Positions 1 through 7,960 are shown, numbered from the stretch's first letter. The stretch: DNA of 10,945 nt from an uncultured Alphaproteobacteria bacterium (GCA_905233775.1 CAJOEB010000020.1:1-10945), one strand, 5' to 3'. A program made the numbers and translations. Notes: generated by a model from the letters alone, not told the origin.

Positions 1-153
1 AAAAAAATTAACAATAATTTCAATGATAAGTTAATTCGTAAACTATTCATTAACCATTATCTATTTATTATGAGAATAAAGGGCAGAAAATAATATTAGA
101 ATACTATTGGACGAGTATTAATTGGTAGTTAGAAGTGTATGAGGTGTTGTATT
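1..153 (+). promoter_or_regulatory. Non-coding 5' leader of the T6SS operon
   Basis: No credible coding frame is seen here. The stretch is very AT-rich and should hold the promoter and leader of tssKLMA. It has three successive six-base inverted repeats: GTTAAT 30-35 with ATTAAC 49-54, TTTATT 64-69 with AATAAA 75-80, and AATACT 100-105 with AGTATT 114-119 (eight-base loop). No convincing -35/-10 pair was found; TAATAT at 91-96 is the best -10-like hexamer. Six-base dyads are common by chance at this base composition, so an operator role is only a suggestion. Confidence 0.35.
141..146 (+). promoter_or_regulatory. Ribosome binding site that sets the tssK start
   Basis: GAGGTG ends seven bases before the ATG at 154. 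The in-frame ATG at 139 lies before this site and would add only Met-Arg-Cys-Cys-Ile ahead of a segment that already matches the usual TssK N-terminus. The ATG at 154 is therefore preferred. Confidence 0.65.
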
Positions 154-1446
154 ATGAGTAGTTTTATTCAATGGCATGAAGGGATGCTCTTATCGCCGCA
201 TCATTTTCAGCAATCTGATAATAATATACAACGACTGTTTAGTACATTTGCGCTTTCAAATTCTGCTTTTTGCTACGGAGTACACGAACTCAAAATTGAT
301 ACTTCAGCTTTGGCGTCAGGAGTGGTGCGAATTTTGAAAGTTCGAGGTATTTTTCAAGATGGTTACTCGTTTGATTTCGATGCGGTCAAAGATCATCCTT
401 TGGAAAAAAATCTTAGTGAATACTTTCTGTCTCATAGTGTTGCGACAAAGATTTATCTTGCAATTCCTGCACGTAATTTGGGCTCAAATGAGCTTTCAGG
501 AGATATGGCAAGATATTATTCTGATGAGATTTGTGACATTTCTGATGAGAATACGGGAGAAAATAACATTAATATTCCCGTATTAAAACCACGTTTGCGT
601 CTTCTCACTCAAGAGGAAATTGATTCTCGATATATATATTTTCCTATATTTGAAGCAGAAAAATCTATAGACAACGGTGTTGTCGGTACAAATTTCATTC
701 CGCCGTACATAACTATCGATGAGCATTCAAAAATCTCTGAATTATGTCGCGAGATTGTGCAGATTATTCGCGGAAAAGTGTCCTATTTTGCAGATCGTAA
801 AGATAATTACAATAGATTAGCTACAGATGAGTCGCTGGCAAGTTTACGACTTCTTATACAGGCGGCGTTACCTCTTGAAGCGGTAATAAGAATTAACGGA
901 ATTCAACCGTTTGAAATTTATAAAATATTACTCGATGCAATTTCAAAAATTATTTCGATTAATCCAACACAATTAATTCCAAGAATGCCAATATATGATC
1001 ATAATGATCTTTACGGAACATTTAATGGCTTGCTTTTGTATGCTCAGAATGTTCTGAATGCCCTGAAACAGAAATATGACATAATTCATTTTGATCAGGA
1101 TGGAGCAGTTTTCAAACTGCAAATGAAAAAAGAATGGCTTGAAAAAGGTGAAATTGTTATTGGTGTACAGCAAGCATTTTCGTCTACTGAGGATGATTTA
1201 CTGAAATGGATTAACGGTGTACAAATCGCAAGCGAATCAATGATGTCTGCGATAAAGGATCGGAGAATACTTGGTGCCGAGCGAACAATAATGGAACGCG
1301 GATCTTATATAACACAGCCAAACGGTATGAAGTTGCTGTCCGTAAAAACCAAAACAACATACATCAAACCAATGGAGAAATTATGTTTGGTTAATACGTC
1401 ACAAACAGTAATCCCGGAGGAGGTAATACTGTATGTCGATTGCTGA
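154..1446 (+). CDS. tssK: Type VI secretion system baseplate adaptor TssK
   Basis: TssK is the trimeric cytoplasmic adaptor that joins the T6SS baseplate to the membrane complex through TssL and TssM. The start shows the family hallmark: MSSFIQWHEGMLLSPHHFQQ matches the usual W-x-EGM-L-x-PHHFQQ opening almost exactly. Further in, GIQPFEIYKILLDAI (from residue 249) and MPIYDHNDL (278-286) correspond to the conserved 'hPfelY' and 'YdHddl' segments at the start of the C-terminal part. The product is 430 residues, close to the family norm of about 440-450, so it looks intact. No signal peptide or membrane segment is seen. The gene opens the operon and its last 14 bases overlap tssL, which suggests coupled translation. 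The start was moved in from 139 to 154 on ribosome-binding-site and homology grounds. The family call is secure; the operon promoter is not identified. Confidence 0.95.
   Translation: MSSFIQWHEGMLLSPHHFQQSDNNIQRLFSTFALSNSAFCYGVHELKIDTSALASGVVRILKVRGIFQDGYSFDFDAVKDHPLEKNLSEYFLSHSVATKIYLAIPARNLGSNELSGDMARYYSDEICDISDENTGENNINIPVLKPRLRLLTQEEIDSRYIYFPIFEAEKSIDNGVVGTNFIPPYITIDEHSKISELCREIVQIIRGKVSYFADRKDNYNRLATDESLASLRLLIQAALPLEAVIRINGIQPFEIYKILLDAISKIISINPTQLIPRMPIYDHNDLYGTFNGLLLYAQNVLNALKQKYDIIHFDQDGAVFKLQMKKEWLEKGEIVIGVQQAFSSTEDDLLKWINGVQIASESMMSAIKDRRILGAERTIMERGSYITQPNGMKLLSVKTKTTYIKPMEKLCLVNTSQTVIPEEVILYVDC
1416..1424 (+). promoter_or_regulatory. Strong ribosome binding site of tssL inside tssK
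   Basis: GGAGGAGGT lies in the last codons of tssK, eight bases before the tssL ATG at 1433. It is the strongest Shine-Dalgarno match in the window and supports the overlapping start. TssL may be made at a higher rate than its neighbours, or the site may ensure re-initiation after tssK. Confidence 0.75.
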
Positions 1447-2284
1447 TAATAATATCACTGTTGAATTTTCCGGAACTTCGGACATAAGAAAAATGTTCGG
1501 AGAGTTTTGTTGTCGGGTTTTTGCATATCGTGATGAAATATTATCTCCGATAAAATTAACAGAATCTTCAGTAAAGTTGGTAGCATCTCCGATAAATAAT
1601 GTAGTATCTCCGATATCGCCGGCTATGACGGAAGAGATCGAACAGCAGCAAGATACTTCAAGGGTAATTCACCATTCTATCAGCATGATAATAAAAGCGT
1701 TTTTGGATAGCGAGAAAGCGACAACATTCAGTAAAAACACAAAAGAAGTTATTTATGCGATGACGGCAATTGCCGATGAGATATTTCTCAATATGGATTG
1801 GAAAGGGAAGAAATATTGGGAAGAAAATATGCTGGAAACGAAGTTTTTTAACACACAAGTCGCCGGAGACGAGATTTTTAACAGAATAAATCAGCTGGTT
1901 TCTGAAGCAGATCCATTGGGAACAGAAAAAGCGGAAATATATCTTAATATGCTGTCGTTGGGATTTAAAGGAAGATTCAGAGGAACTGACGAAGAAATTA
2001 CTGAAATAAATATATATAGGCGTAAGTTGTTTGAATTTATTACAAAACACGATAAAGAAGCCATATCTGTTGCTGAGTATCGGATTTTTCAGAAAGAATA
2101 TACTTTTACTATGCCGACTGTTCGCAGAAAACTTCTTCCTGACGGTGCAATTGTTACGTACTTGTCTGTTTTCTTTTTATTTATGTTTCTTTCTGTGAGT
2201 ACGATGGTGTGGCTGTTTGAAACGAGAGATTTAAATAGATTATTACATGATGTTTCTGAAATTGCATTGCGAGAACACAAATGA
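1433..2284 (+). CDS. tssL: Type VI secretion system inner-membrane protein TssL (DotU/IcmH family)
   Basis: TssL is a tail-anchored inner-membrane protein that forms the T6SS membrane complex with TssM and docks TssK. The DotU fold is recognisable from ADEIFLNMDW (residues 114-123), AGDEIFNRINQL (from 144) and the diagnostic LGFKGRFRG (176-184). A single hydrophobic segment at about 238-262 is followed by only about 20 residues, as expected for a C-terminal anchor with the main domain in the cytoplasm. There is no OmpA-like peptidoglycan-binding extension, so it is the short form at 283 residues. The unusual part is near the N-terminus: residues 38-65 are four copies of a seven-residue repeat (SPIKLTE, SSVKLVA, SPINNVV, SPISPAM). 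The start is set by the strong site at 1416-1424. The gene overlaps tssK by 14 bases and tssM by four (ATGA). Confidence 0.93.
   Translation: MSIADNNITVEFSGTSDIRKMFGEFCCRVFAYRDEILSPIKLTESSVKLVASPINNVVSPISPAMTEEIEQQQDTSRVIHHSISMIIKAFLDSEKATTFSKNTKEVIYAMTAIADEIFLNMDWKGKKYWEENMLETKFFNTQVAGDEIFNRINQLVSEADPLGTEKAEIYLNMLSLGFKGRFRGTDEEITEINIYRRKLFEFITKHDKEAISVAEYRIFQKEYTFTMPTVRRKLLPDGAIVTYLSVFFLFMFLSVSTMVWLFETRDLNRLLHDVSEIALREHK
1544..1627 (+). repeat. Four tandem 21-base units inside tssL
   Basis: The ten-mer ATCTCCGATA occurs at 1543-1552, 1585-1594 and 1606-1615, with spacings of 42 and 21 bases. This marks a 21-base in-frame repeat. The four units encode SPIKLTE, SSVKLVA, SPINNVV and SPISPAM (TssL residues 38-65); the second is the most decayed. 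The repeat lies between the N-terminal segment and the DotU core and probably forms a flexible linker. Confidence 0.8.
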
Positions 2285-5200
2285 ATGAGATGGTTGGGTC
2301 AATAAAAGCGCAATTAGCGATCGTTCCTCCGGAGTTGGTAAAGCCAATATGCATAGGAGCCATCGCTATTGTTGTTTTCTTGGTCTTAGTCTTATTTATT
2401 CTTTGTGTTTTATATGTAAATTCACGACCGGTTGTTCCTATAATAAAGAAAAATGAGAAAAAAGATCAGAATACGAAGAAAGAAGATGAGAAACAAAAGC
2501 ATGTAAAAATCCGTTATGAAGATTTACCGATTATTTCCGGTAGATTGGGCGAGATTTTGGCTATGAACGGTATTATTAATGCCGGTCCGATAACGAAAAT
2601 ATTTTTGCAAGTTTTGGATGTAATCAAAAACACAACATATGATATTCGCTGGAGATATAAACTTCCTTGTTTGATGATGGTTGGGCCGGAGAACAGCGGA
2701 AAAAGCACGATACTGAATTCACTAAAATTTGAACACCTTACATCTGAAGAATCAACTCCAATGTGGAAGTTATTCAAAAAAGGAGCAGTCTTTGAAATGC
2801 CACGGCCCGATGTTGCCGAGAAAGAATCTACTTTTTGGTCATTTTTAAGCGAGTTATTTGTGTTTATTCGTCCGAGACGTCCATTGGACGGAATAATAAT
2901 AACCTTACCGGCAGACATGCTGTTTTCAAAATCCGTTGATATAGAAACTTATGCAAGGGATTTATTCGCAAAAGTCTTTGCGTTTCAGCATGATATAAAT
3001 TTTCGTCTGCCGATATACATTATTATTACAAAAAGCGACCTTATTCCCGGATTTTCAAATTTCGCACATCTTTTAGATCATCATTCGAAGCAGCAAATTT
3101 TCGGTTGGTCCAATCCTAACGCTCTTAATACAGCATTTTCTGCAACCTGTATACATGATTTATTTGAAACATTGGATTCCGGTATCAGAAAAGCGCTTTT
3201 AATTTTTGCAAAAAAGAAAGATGTTACGGAAGATTTAAAAAATTCCACATTATTCGCGACTTATATTAATCAATTAAAAGGTTCGCTATCTGTGTATCTT
3301 AACACGATGTTTCAAGCGCAAAATCCATCTGATGGATTGCTTTTGCGTGGCGTATATTTTGTTGGTCGCCATAAAGAAGTTGAAGCATCTGACGCCGTGT
3401 TGGAACCTTCTGCGCTTAGTCCGAAACCATATTCTCATATCGATCTGAAGATCGAATCTACTTATAATGATGAACTGTATTTTTTACAGGATTTATTCAG
3501 TGATAAGATTTTTAAGGAACATAATATTGCTTATCCAATTCGTAATGACGCAATAGATATGACAAAAGCCATATTCCGCAATAAACTGATTTTTGCAGGG
3601 ACTTCGCTTGTTATATCAGTTGGCTGGTTTTATGGGAATTTTCATATTAGAGAGAAAATAAACAATTACTTCCGTACATTCAGCACAATAAAAAATATGA
3701 TGGTGAAATTGCAGCACATGGAAAAGCAATTAACGAGTGCTGACGATCAAGCGCTTTTAAATAAGCAAGCGAAAACGTTGTTGCAAAATATGCCGGTCAT
3801 AAGTCGATTTGATTTTATGTCTGTATTTGTGCCACAAACGTGGATTTCACAATTATATAAAGAAATAACAGATACCGTAAGTTTGGTTTTTGATTCAGTC
3901 GTTATGAGAACGATATTTATAGATCTGAATATGAATACCAAAAGCGTTCTTGCCGGACTTAGCAAAGATGAAAATTATAAACAAAGTGAGCATCAGGATT
4001 TATTTGATGTATCTTCATTTGCAACTTTCAAGCAGCTCAAAGATTTCGTTGATCAAATTGCGATATTGAAGAAGCAAACTCGCGAATATAATTCTGTACG
4101 TCATCTTGAAGATCGCAAAGACATGATCGATCTCACGAATGCATTATTCAAAGATAAGATAGATATTGTAGAGGAGATGCGGTCACATAGTCCGAATAAG
4201 AAACTTTTACCACCTCAATTTGATTTAAAATTATTCCAAAAACCGTTGGAACAAAGACTGAAAGAAGTATTTAATGCATTTATAAATGAAGTCTTTAACG
4301 GAACAATCGAAAAGATAATGGCAAACATATGTGAGGATATAAACAAACTTGCATTGGCATCGAAACAAGCTAGTATCGCTTATACTACAGCAGATTTAGC
4401 TAGGGTATACCAAAAAACAGTATTATTTTCTGATATTATGAAAAATAAAAATTTTGAATGGAGGGTTGCGGAGCGCTTTATGCCATCTAAAAGCTATTCA
4501 GATATGATCGATACTTTGAATACATCCGAAATAATAAATCCGACTCTTATAAAAGATTTGTTGCGTTCCGTTGAAATTGAATTTCACAAGTTTAAAGACA
4601 AAATACGTGCACATGAAACTACAATGACAGGAAGTATCGTTACTGAAAATCTGGAGAACGTATCATCTTCGTTTGATATGTTTCAAAAGGAGCTGAAAAC
4701 TTTACTCGGGCTGCAATTTATATGTACTCCGCCGGAATCTTCACTAACTACGGTAATTATGGATGATAAAATGCTCATATGGGATGTAAAAAGGTTAAAA
4801 GATATCGCGGATTTAGTGGAGCAATATTATCTTTTCGCTGAAACAATGCCACCGGATATACGCGCGCAATACTTTGAGAATTACAAAATGCTCTGTCGCA
4901 AATGTTTTTATCCGTCAGCGCAAGCAATGCTTGGAAATGCGCAAATTTTCGAGGATATTCCACTCGGAAACGCACGTAATTTGCTTGAGGATGCGTATAA
5001 AAGGCAGGCGGATAACATTCGAAAATCGAGCATATTCTTAGGTAAAATTGCGAAATTCTTTGCTGAAATCTGCAGCGATGATACTTTGAAAGATTGCGGT
5101 TTTACATCGATGTTGGTTTCCCATTATATGGCTTTGCTTGAAAAAGTTGATGCTTTGTTCAATCTTGAAACACCTTATTCAACAGGCAGTGCAATATTTG

Positions 5201-6684
5201 ATGGATGGAACGGTGATCGTAATCCGCAATTTTTAAATATTTCGGAAGATCAGGCACTAAAGAAATATCTTCTTTCTCAGTTTAATCGTTTGAAATTTTT
5301 AGCGAAGGACTTGGCATCTCCTGTTGTTGAACTCCTTTCTATGCCCGTGTTTACTGCCGCTATGCGGGATCAATCCTTATTAGATAAATGGCGCGAGATT
5401 ATTTCCAATATCGATGATTACGAAGCTCAAAAACCTGGTAATTCTCTTGCAGCTCTTGAAAGTTTTCTATCGGATACTTTGAAGAAAGTCAGCATAAATT
5501 CCTTTGATCCTCAGGGCGAGATAAAAGCTATTTCTGAGAATGGAGGCGACTTCTTTACATCAAAACGAGCGGAAGTTGCAAAAGCTCTCATAAGTCGTGC
5601 GGATTTAATTCAGTACGACAAAGCAGCAGCGTCATATAGAGCTATTCAGACATTCTTCAATCAATCTTTGGCGCATAAATTCCCGTTTGGTAATTCCGAT
5701 GATGAAGCAACAATAACCGATATAGAAAAGTTTATTAACATATACGATCAGAATTCTACAAATCTCGAGCAAGTATTAAAAGGTAACGCTGAACGTAAGC
5801 AAATAAATCCTCGAGTATTCAATTTTCTGAAATCTGCGGAAAAATTGGTACCATTTTTGAGAAACTGGGTTCAGCATACCAGGAGTTCTGATGCTCAATC
5901 TGCTGTAATTTCATTTACGATACAGCTAAGACCGTCACCTGATGCAGAAGCATTTACATCTTCTGTTTTAGAACGTTCATTTAAGGTGAAGAGCGTAGAA
6001 GCAGCAGATAACAGCAATGTAGTTTTCTTTAATGGTGATCCAGTTGATATTAGGTTTTCATGGATAGAAGGTGCTGATGAAAGACCGAATAGAACCAATC
6101 TACCAAGAAATCTCAGTGTGGATAAATTGGACGCAACTTTCTCTTATACAGGAAAATGGGCTATGTTCCGATTGCTTGAAGCGCATAAAATGAATAAGGA
6201 AGTTGAGTATCCTAACGGAGTTATGCTGCAATTTGAAATACCGGTATTAAATAGAGGCAATGAAGTACTGACATCAAGAATGATTTTGAAAGTTATTCCT
6301 CAATTAAAGGTAGGGGATAAAATGTCGCCTACAATGTGGCCTGTATTTCCTAGGGTATGTCCTGGATTGCATATTGGAGATGTAACGGAGGGAGAAGAAA
6401 ACGAAGAAACAACTGAAACTACACTAATGAGCAGAAACGTCAATAATAATTCAATGACTGGTAACAATGCGGGTGTAACAGAACAAGAACTGGAGAGGGC
6501 GGTAGAAACGACAAATACAGTTGGAGGAGAAACAACTGCTGAGGCGAACTCCGGGACAACAGAAGAAACTGAGACAAACGAATCAGAGGAGTCAGGAACG
6601 GCTGAAGCGGGAGAAGCAGAAACAACAGAGTCAGATAATTCTGGAGAGAGTGACACGGAATCAGGTGAAGAAGATGATGAATAA
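2281..6684 (+). CDS. tssM: Type VI secretion system inner-membrane protein TssM (IcmF family)
   Basis: TssM is the large inner-membrane protein that spans to the periplasm and forms the T6SS trans-envelope channel with TssL (and TssJ where present). Visible parts: one N-terminal membrane segment (about 23-46), a lysine-rich cytoplasmic linker (57-75), a P-loop domain with Walker A GPENSGKST (135-143) and TKSD (250-253) followed by the conserved LIPGF, a second membrane segment (about 436-454), then a long periplasmic helical region and a C-terminal domain with TGKWAMFRLLEA (from 1290), typical of IcmF C-termini. Oddities: the DTAG motif expected after Walker A reads EMPRPD at 172-177; a second N-terminal membrane segment is not seen; residues 1368-1467 are an acidic Glu/Thr/Ser/Gly tail. 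At 1467 residues it is longer than most relatives (about 1100-1300). The ATG overlaps the tssL stop as ATGA, implying translational coupling. Confidence 0.95.
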   Translation: MNEMVGSIKAQLAIVPPELVKPICIGAIAIVVFLVLVLFILCVLYVNSRPVVPIIKKNEKKDQNTKKEDEKQKHVKIRYEDLPIISGRLGEILAMNGIINAGPITKIFLQVLDVIKNTTYDIRWRYKLPCLMMVGPENSGKSTILNSLKFEHLTSEESTPMWKLFKKGAVFEMPRPDVAEKESTFWSFLSELFVFIRPRRPLDGIIITLPADMLFSKSVDIETYARDLFAKVFAFQHDINFRLPIYIIITKSDLIPGFSNFAHLLDHHSKQQIFGWSNPNALNTAFSATCIHDLFETLDSGIRKALLIFAKKKDVTEDLKNSTLFATYINQLKGSLSVYLNTMFQAQNPSDGLLLRGVYFVGRHKEVEASDAVLEPSALSPKPYSHIDLKIESTYNDELYFLQDLFSDKIFKEHNIAYPIRNDAIDMTKAIFRNKLIFAGTSLVISVGWFYGNFHIREKINNYFRTFSTIKNMMVKLQHMEKQLTSADDQALLNKQAKTLLQNMPVISRFDFMSVFVPQTWISQLYKEITDTVSLVFDSVVMRTIFIDLNMNTKSVLAGLSKDENYKQSEHQDLFDVSSFATFKQLKDFVDQIAILKKQTREYNSVRHLEDRKDMIDLTNALFKDKIDIVEEMRSHSPNKKLLPPQFDLKLFQKPLEQRLKEVFNAFINEVFNGTIEKIMANICEDINKLALASKQASIAYTTADLARVYQKTVLFSDIMKNKNFEWRVAERFMPSKSYSDMIDTLNTSEIINPTLIKDLLRSVEIEFHKFKDKIRAHETTMTGSIVTENLENVSSSFDMFQKELKTLLGLQFICTPPESSLTTVIMDDKMLIWDVKRLKDIADLVEQYYLFAETMPPDIRAQYFENYKMLCRKCFYPSAQAMLGNAQIFEDIPLGNARNLLEDAYKRQADNIRKSSIFLGKIAKFFAEICSDDTLKDCGFTSMLVSHYMALLEKVDALFNLETPYSTGSAIFDGWNGDRNPQFLNISEDQALKKYLLSQFNRLKFLAKDLASPVVELLSMPVFTAAMRDQSLLDKWREIISNIDDYEAQKPGNSLAALESFLSDTLKKVSINSFDPQGEIKAISENGGDFFTSKRAEVAKALISRADLIQYDKAAASYRAIQTFFNQSLAHKFPFGNSDDEATITDIEKFINIYDQNSTNLEQVLKGNAERKQINPRVFNFLKSAEKLVPFLRNWVQHTRSSDAQSAVISFTIQLRPSPDAEAFTSSVLERSFKVKSVEAADNSNVVFFNGDPVDIRFSWIEGADERPNRTNLPRNLSVDKLDATFSYTGKWAMFRLLEAHKMNKEVEYPNGVMLQFEIPVLNRGNEVLTSRMILKVIPQLKVGDKMSPTMWPVFPRVCPGLHIGDVTEGEENEETTETTLMSRNVNNNSMTGNNAGVTEQELERAVETTNTVGGETTAEANSGTTEETETNESEESGTAEAGEAETTESDNSGESDTESGEEDDE

Positions 6685-6696
6685 AAGGGTATTGAA

Positions 6697-7878
6697 ATGT
6701 CGATAACAACAACATCAACAACGAATGTAGAAGAACTTCTTCAACCAATTCCAAGTATATCTGATGAGAAAAGCGCAAGTAATTGCGGAAAATATCTGAA
6801 GTATGACTATATCTATGATCAAATAAAAGAATTCCGTCGCGAAGATGATCCAAGATTAACTCAAGGTGTATGGCTTATTGAACCGAAAAAAGCATCTTGG
6901 AATGATGTTAGAAAAGTTTGCGAAACTGCCCTAAAAACTCAAACAAAAGATCTGCAAATTGCTGTTTGGTGGATGGAAGCCATGATTTCCATGTATGGTT
7001 TTTCCGGCTTAAATCAAGGCATTGAACTACTATATGGATTATGTGATCGATATTGGAACAATATTTGGCCGGCGATAGATATCCAAAATAATGATCTAAC
7101 AGCTCGTATGGCTCCGTTTTATTTTTTTACCGAGAAAGTTTCCGATAGGATGTTACTGGTTCCTTTGACTTGGCCAGAAGATATCACGTCAAATCCATTT
7201 GCTCTTTCTGATTGGATTGCGGCACGTCATAATTTGCACGTAAAAAACAGTTCCGGATTTACAATTAAGGACTTTCAGAAAAGTGTAACTACAACACCTT
7301 TAGATTTTTTACAAAATATAGATGAGGATATAAATAATTCAGAAAAAAATTTAAGGAAACTCGAAAATCTGTTAAATGAATTATGCAAAAATGACTCGCC
7401 AAGTTTTCGCGTTATATATGATCATTTCAATGAAATAAAACAAATTAACACAAAAAACTTAACAGATCGCAAGAAAATATCGGATGCGGAAGAAGCAAAG
7501 AGACAGGCGAAACTCGCAGAAAAAGCGCAAAAAGCCGCGTTGGAAGAAAATCTTGTAGCTGAAGAACTTAATAATGAAGCAAACGACAATGATAATAAGG
7601 AAGAAGAAAGACCAACTCCGACAATCGAAAACGCGTACAGTGCGTTGAATGAGATAGCCGTATTTTTGGAAGAAAAGCAGCCGCAAAGTCCATCATCAAC
7701 GTTAATAAAAATCGCCAGTGCAATTGGAAAAAAGACATTTCAGGAGCTTTTGGAAATTAATATGAAGAACGGTGCAACATTGATGGGAACAATTTCAGAA
7801 TTATATCGAATTTTGAAGAAAGATCCTGTTCCTACTTCTGAAGAAAAAAAATTCCAACCGCCTCCTTTGGATTTTTAA
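6697..7878 (+). CDS. tssA: Type VI secretion system protein TssA (ImpA N-terminal domain)
   Basis: TssA proteins organise T6SS assembly at the baseplate and, in some classes, the growing tail tip. The ImpA N-terminal domain covers roughly residues 10-130: EDDPRLTQGVWLIEP (from 49), a helix with VWWMEAM (from 90) and RYWNNIWPAID (118-128). Residues 263-311 are a highly charged Ala/Glu/Lys stretch, probably coiled coil, ending in an acidic Asn/Asp/Glu linker. The C-terminus has QPQSPSSTLIKIASAIGKK (from 328) and FQELL, matching the conserved 'PHSPvpyli..a..wg..pl.eLL' segment of TssA proteins. The length, 393 residues, is ordinary. A GGG-containing site at 6687-6689 precedes the ATG, which lies 12 bases after the tssM stop, so it belongs to the same operon. 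The C-terminal subclass of TssA cannot be decided by eye. Confidence 0.9.
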   Translation: MSITTTSTTNVEELLQPIPSISDEKSASNCGKYLKYDYIYDQIKEFRREDDPRLTQGVWLIEPKKASWNDVRKVCETALKTQTKDLQIAVWWMEAMISMYGFSGLNQGIELLYGLCDRYWNNIWPAIDIQNNDLTARMAPFYFFTEKVSDRMLLVPLTWPEDITSNPFALSDWIAARHNLHVKNSSGFTIKDFQKSVTTTPLDFLQNIDEDINNSEKNLRKLENLLNELCKNDSPSFRVIYDHFNEIKQINTKNLTDRKKISDAEEAKRQAKLAEKAQKAALEENLVAEELNNEANDNDNKEEERPTPTIENAYSALNEIAVFLEEKQPQSPSSTLIKIASAIGKKTFQELLEINMKNGATLMGTISELYRILKKDPVPTSEEKKFQPPPLDF

Positions 7879-7932
7879 GATAACTTAAGATAACTTTGGA
7901 TTTTTAGAAGAAAATAACGTAGAAATAACGTA
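7865..7932 (+). repeat. Cluster of short duplications at the 3' end of tssA
   Basis: CTTTGGATTTTTA occurs at 7865-7877 (covering the last tssA codons and part of the stop) and again at 7894-7906, 29 bases on. Between them AAGATAACTT is directly repeated at 7877-7886 and 7887-7896. Just after, AAATAACGTA is repeated at 7912-7921 and 7923-7932. The pattern looks like serial slippage duplications in an AT-rich spacer. Confidence 0.75.
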
Positions 7933-7939
7933 AATATAG

Positions 7940-7960
7940 GAAGATTTACGAAAAATCTTT
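7940..7960 (+). terminator. Weak hairpin downstream of tssA
   Basis: AAGATTT (7941-7947) pairs with AAATCTT (7953-7959) around a five-base loop, with a possible G-T closing pair. It is the only compact hairpin soon after tssA. It lacks GC pairs and a following T run, so a terminator role for the T6SS operon is weakly supported. Confidence 0.25.

Noticed and set aside
139..153. Upstream ATG at 139 as the tssK start
   Set aside because: The GAGGTG site at 141-146 lies after it and is well placed for the ATG at 154, where the conserved TssK N-terminus begins.
6521..6706. A 61-codon plus-strand frame inside the end of tssM
   Set aside because: It is a Lys/Gln/Arg-rich out-of-frame reading of the acidic tail with no ribosome binding site. 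The tssM frame reaches its own stop in the usual spacing to tssA.
6300..6853. Antisense open frames of 118 and 137 codons opposite the tssM tail and tssA start
   Set aside because: They mirror the repetitive acidic tail of tssM, which is low in stop codons on the other strand. Their Ser/Val- and Leu-rich translations show no domain.
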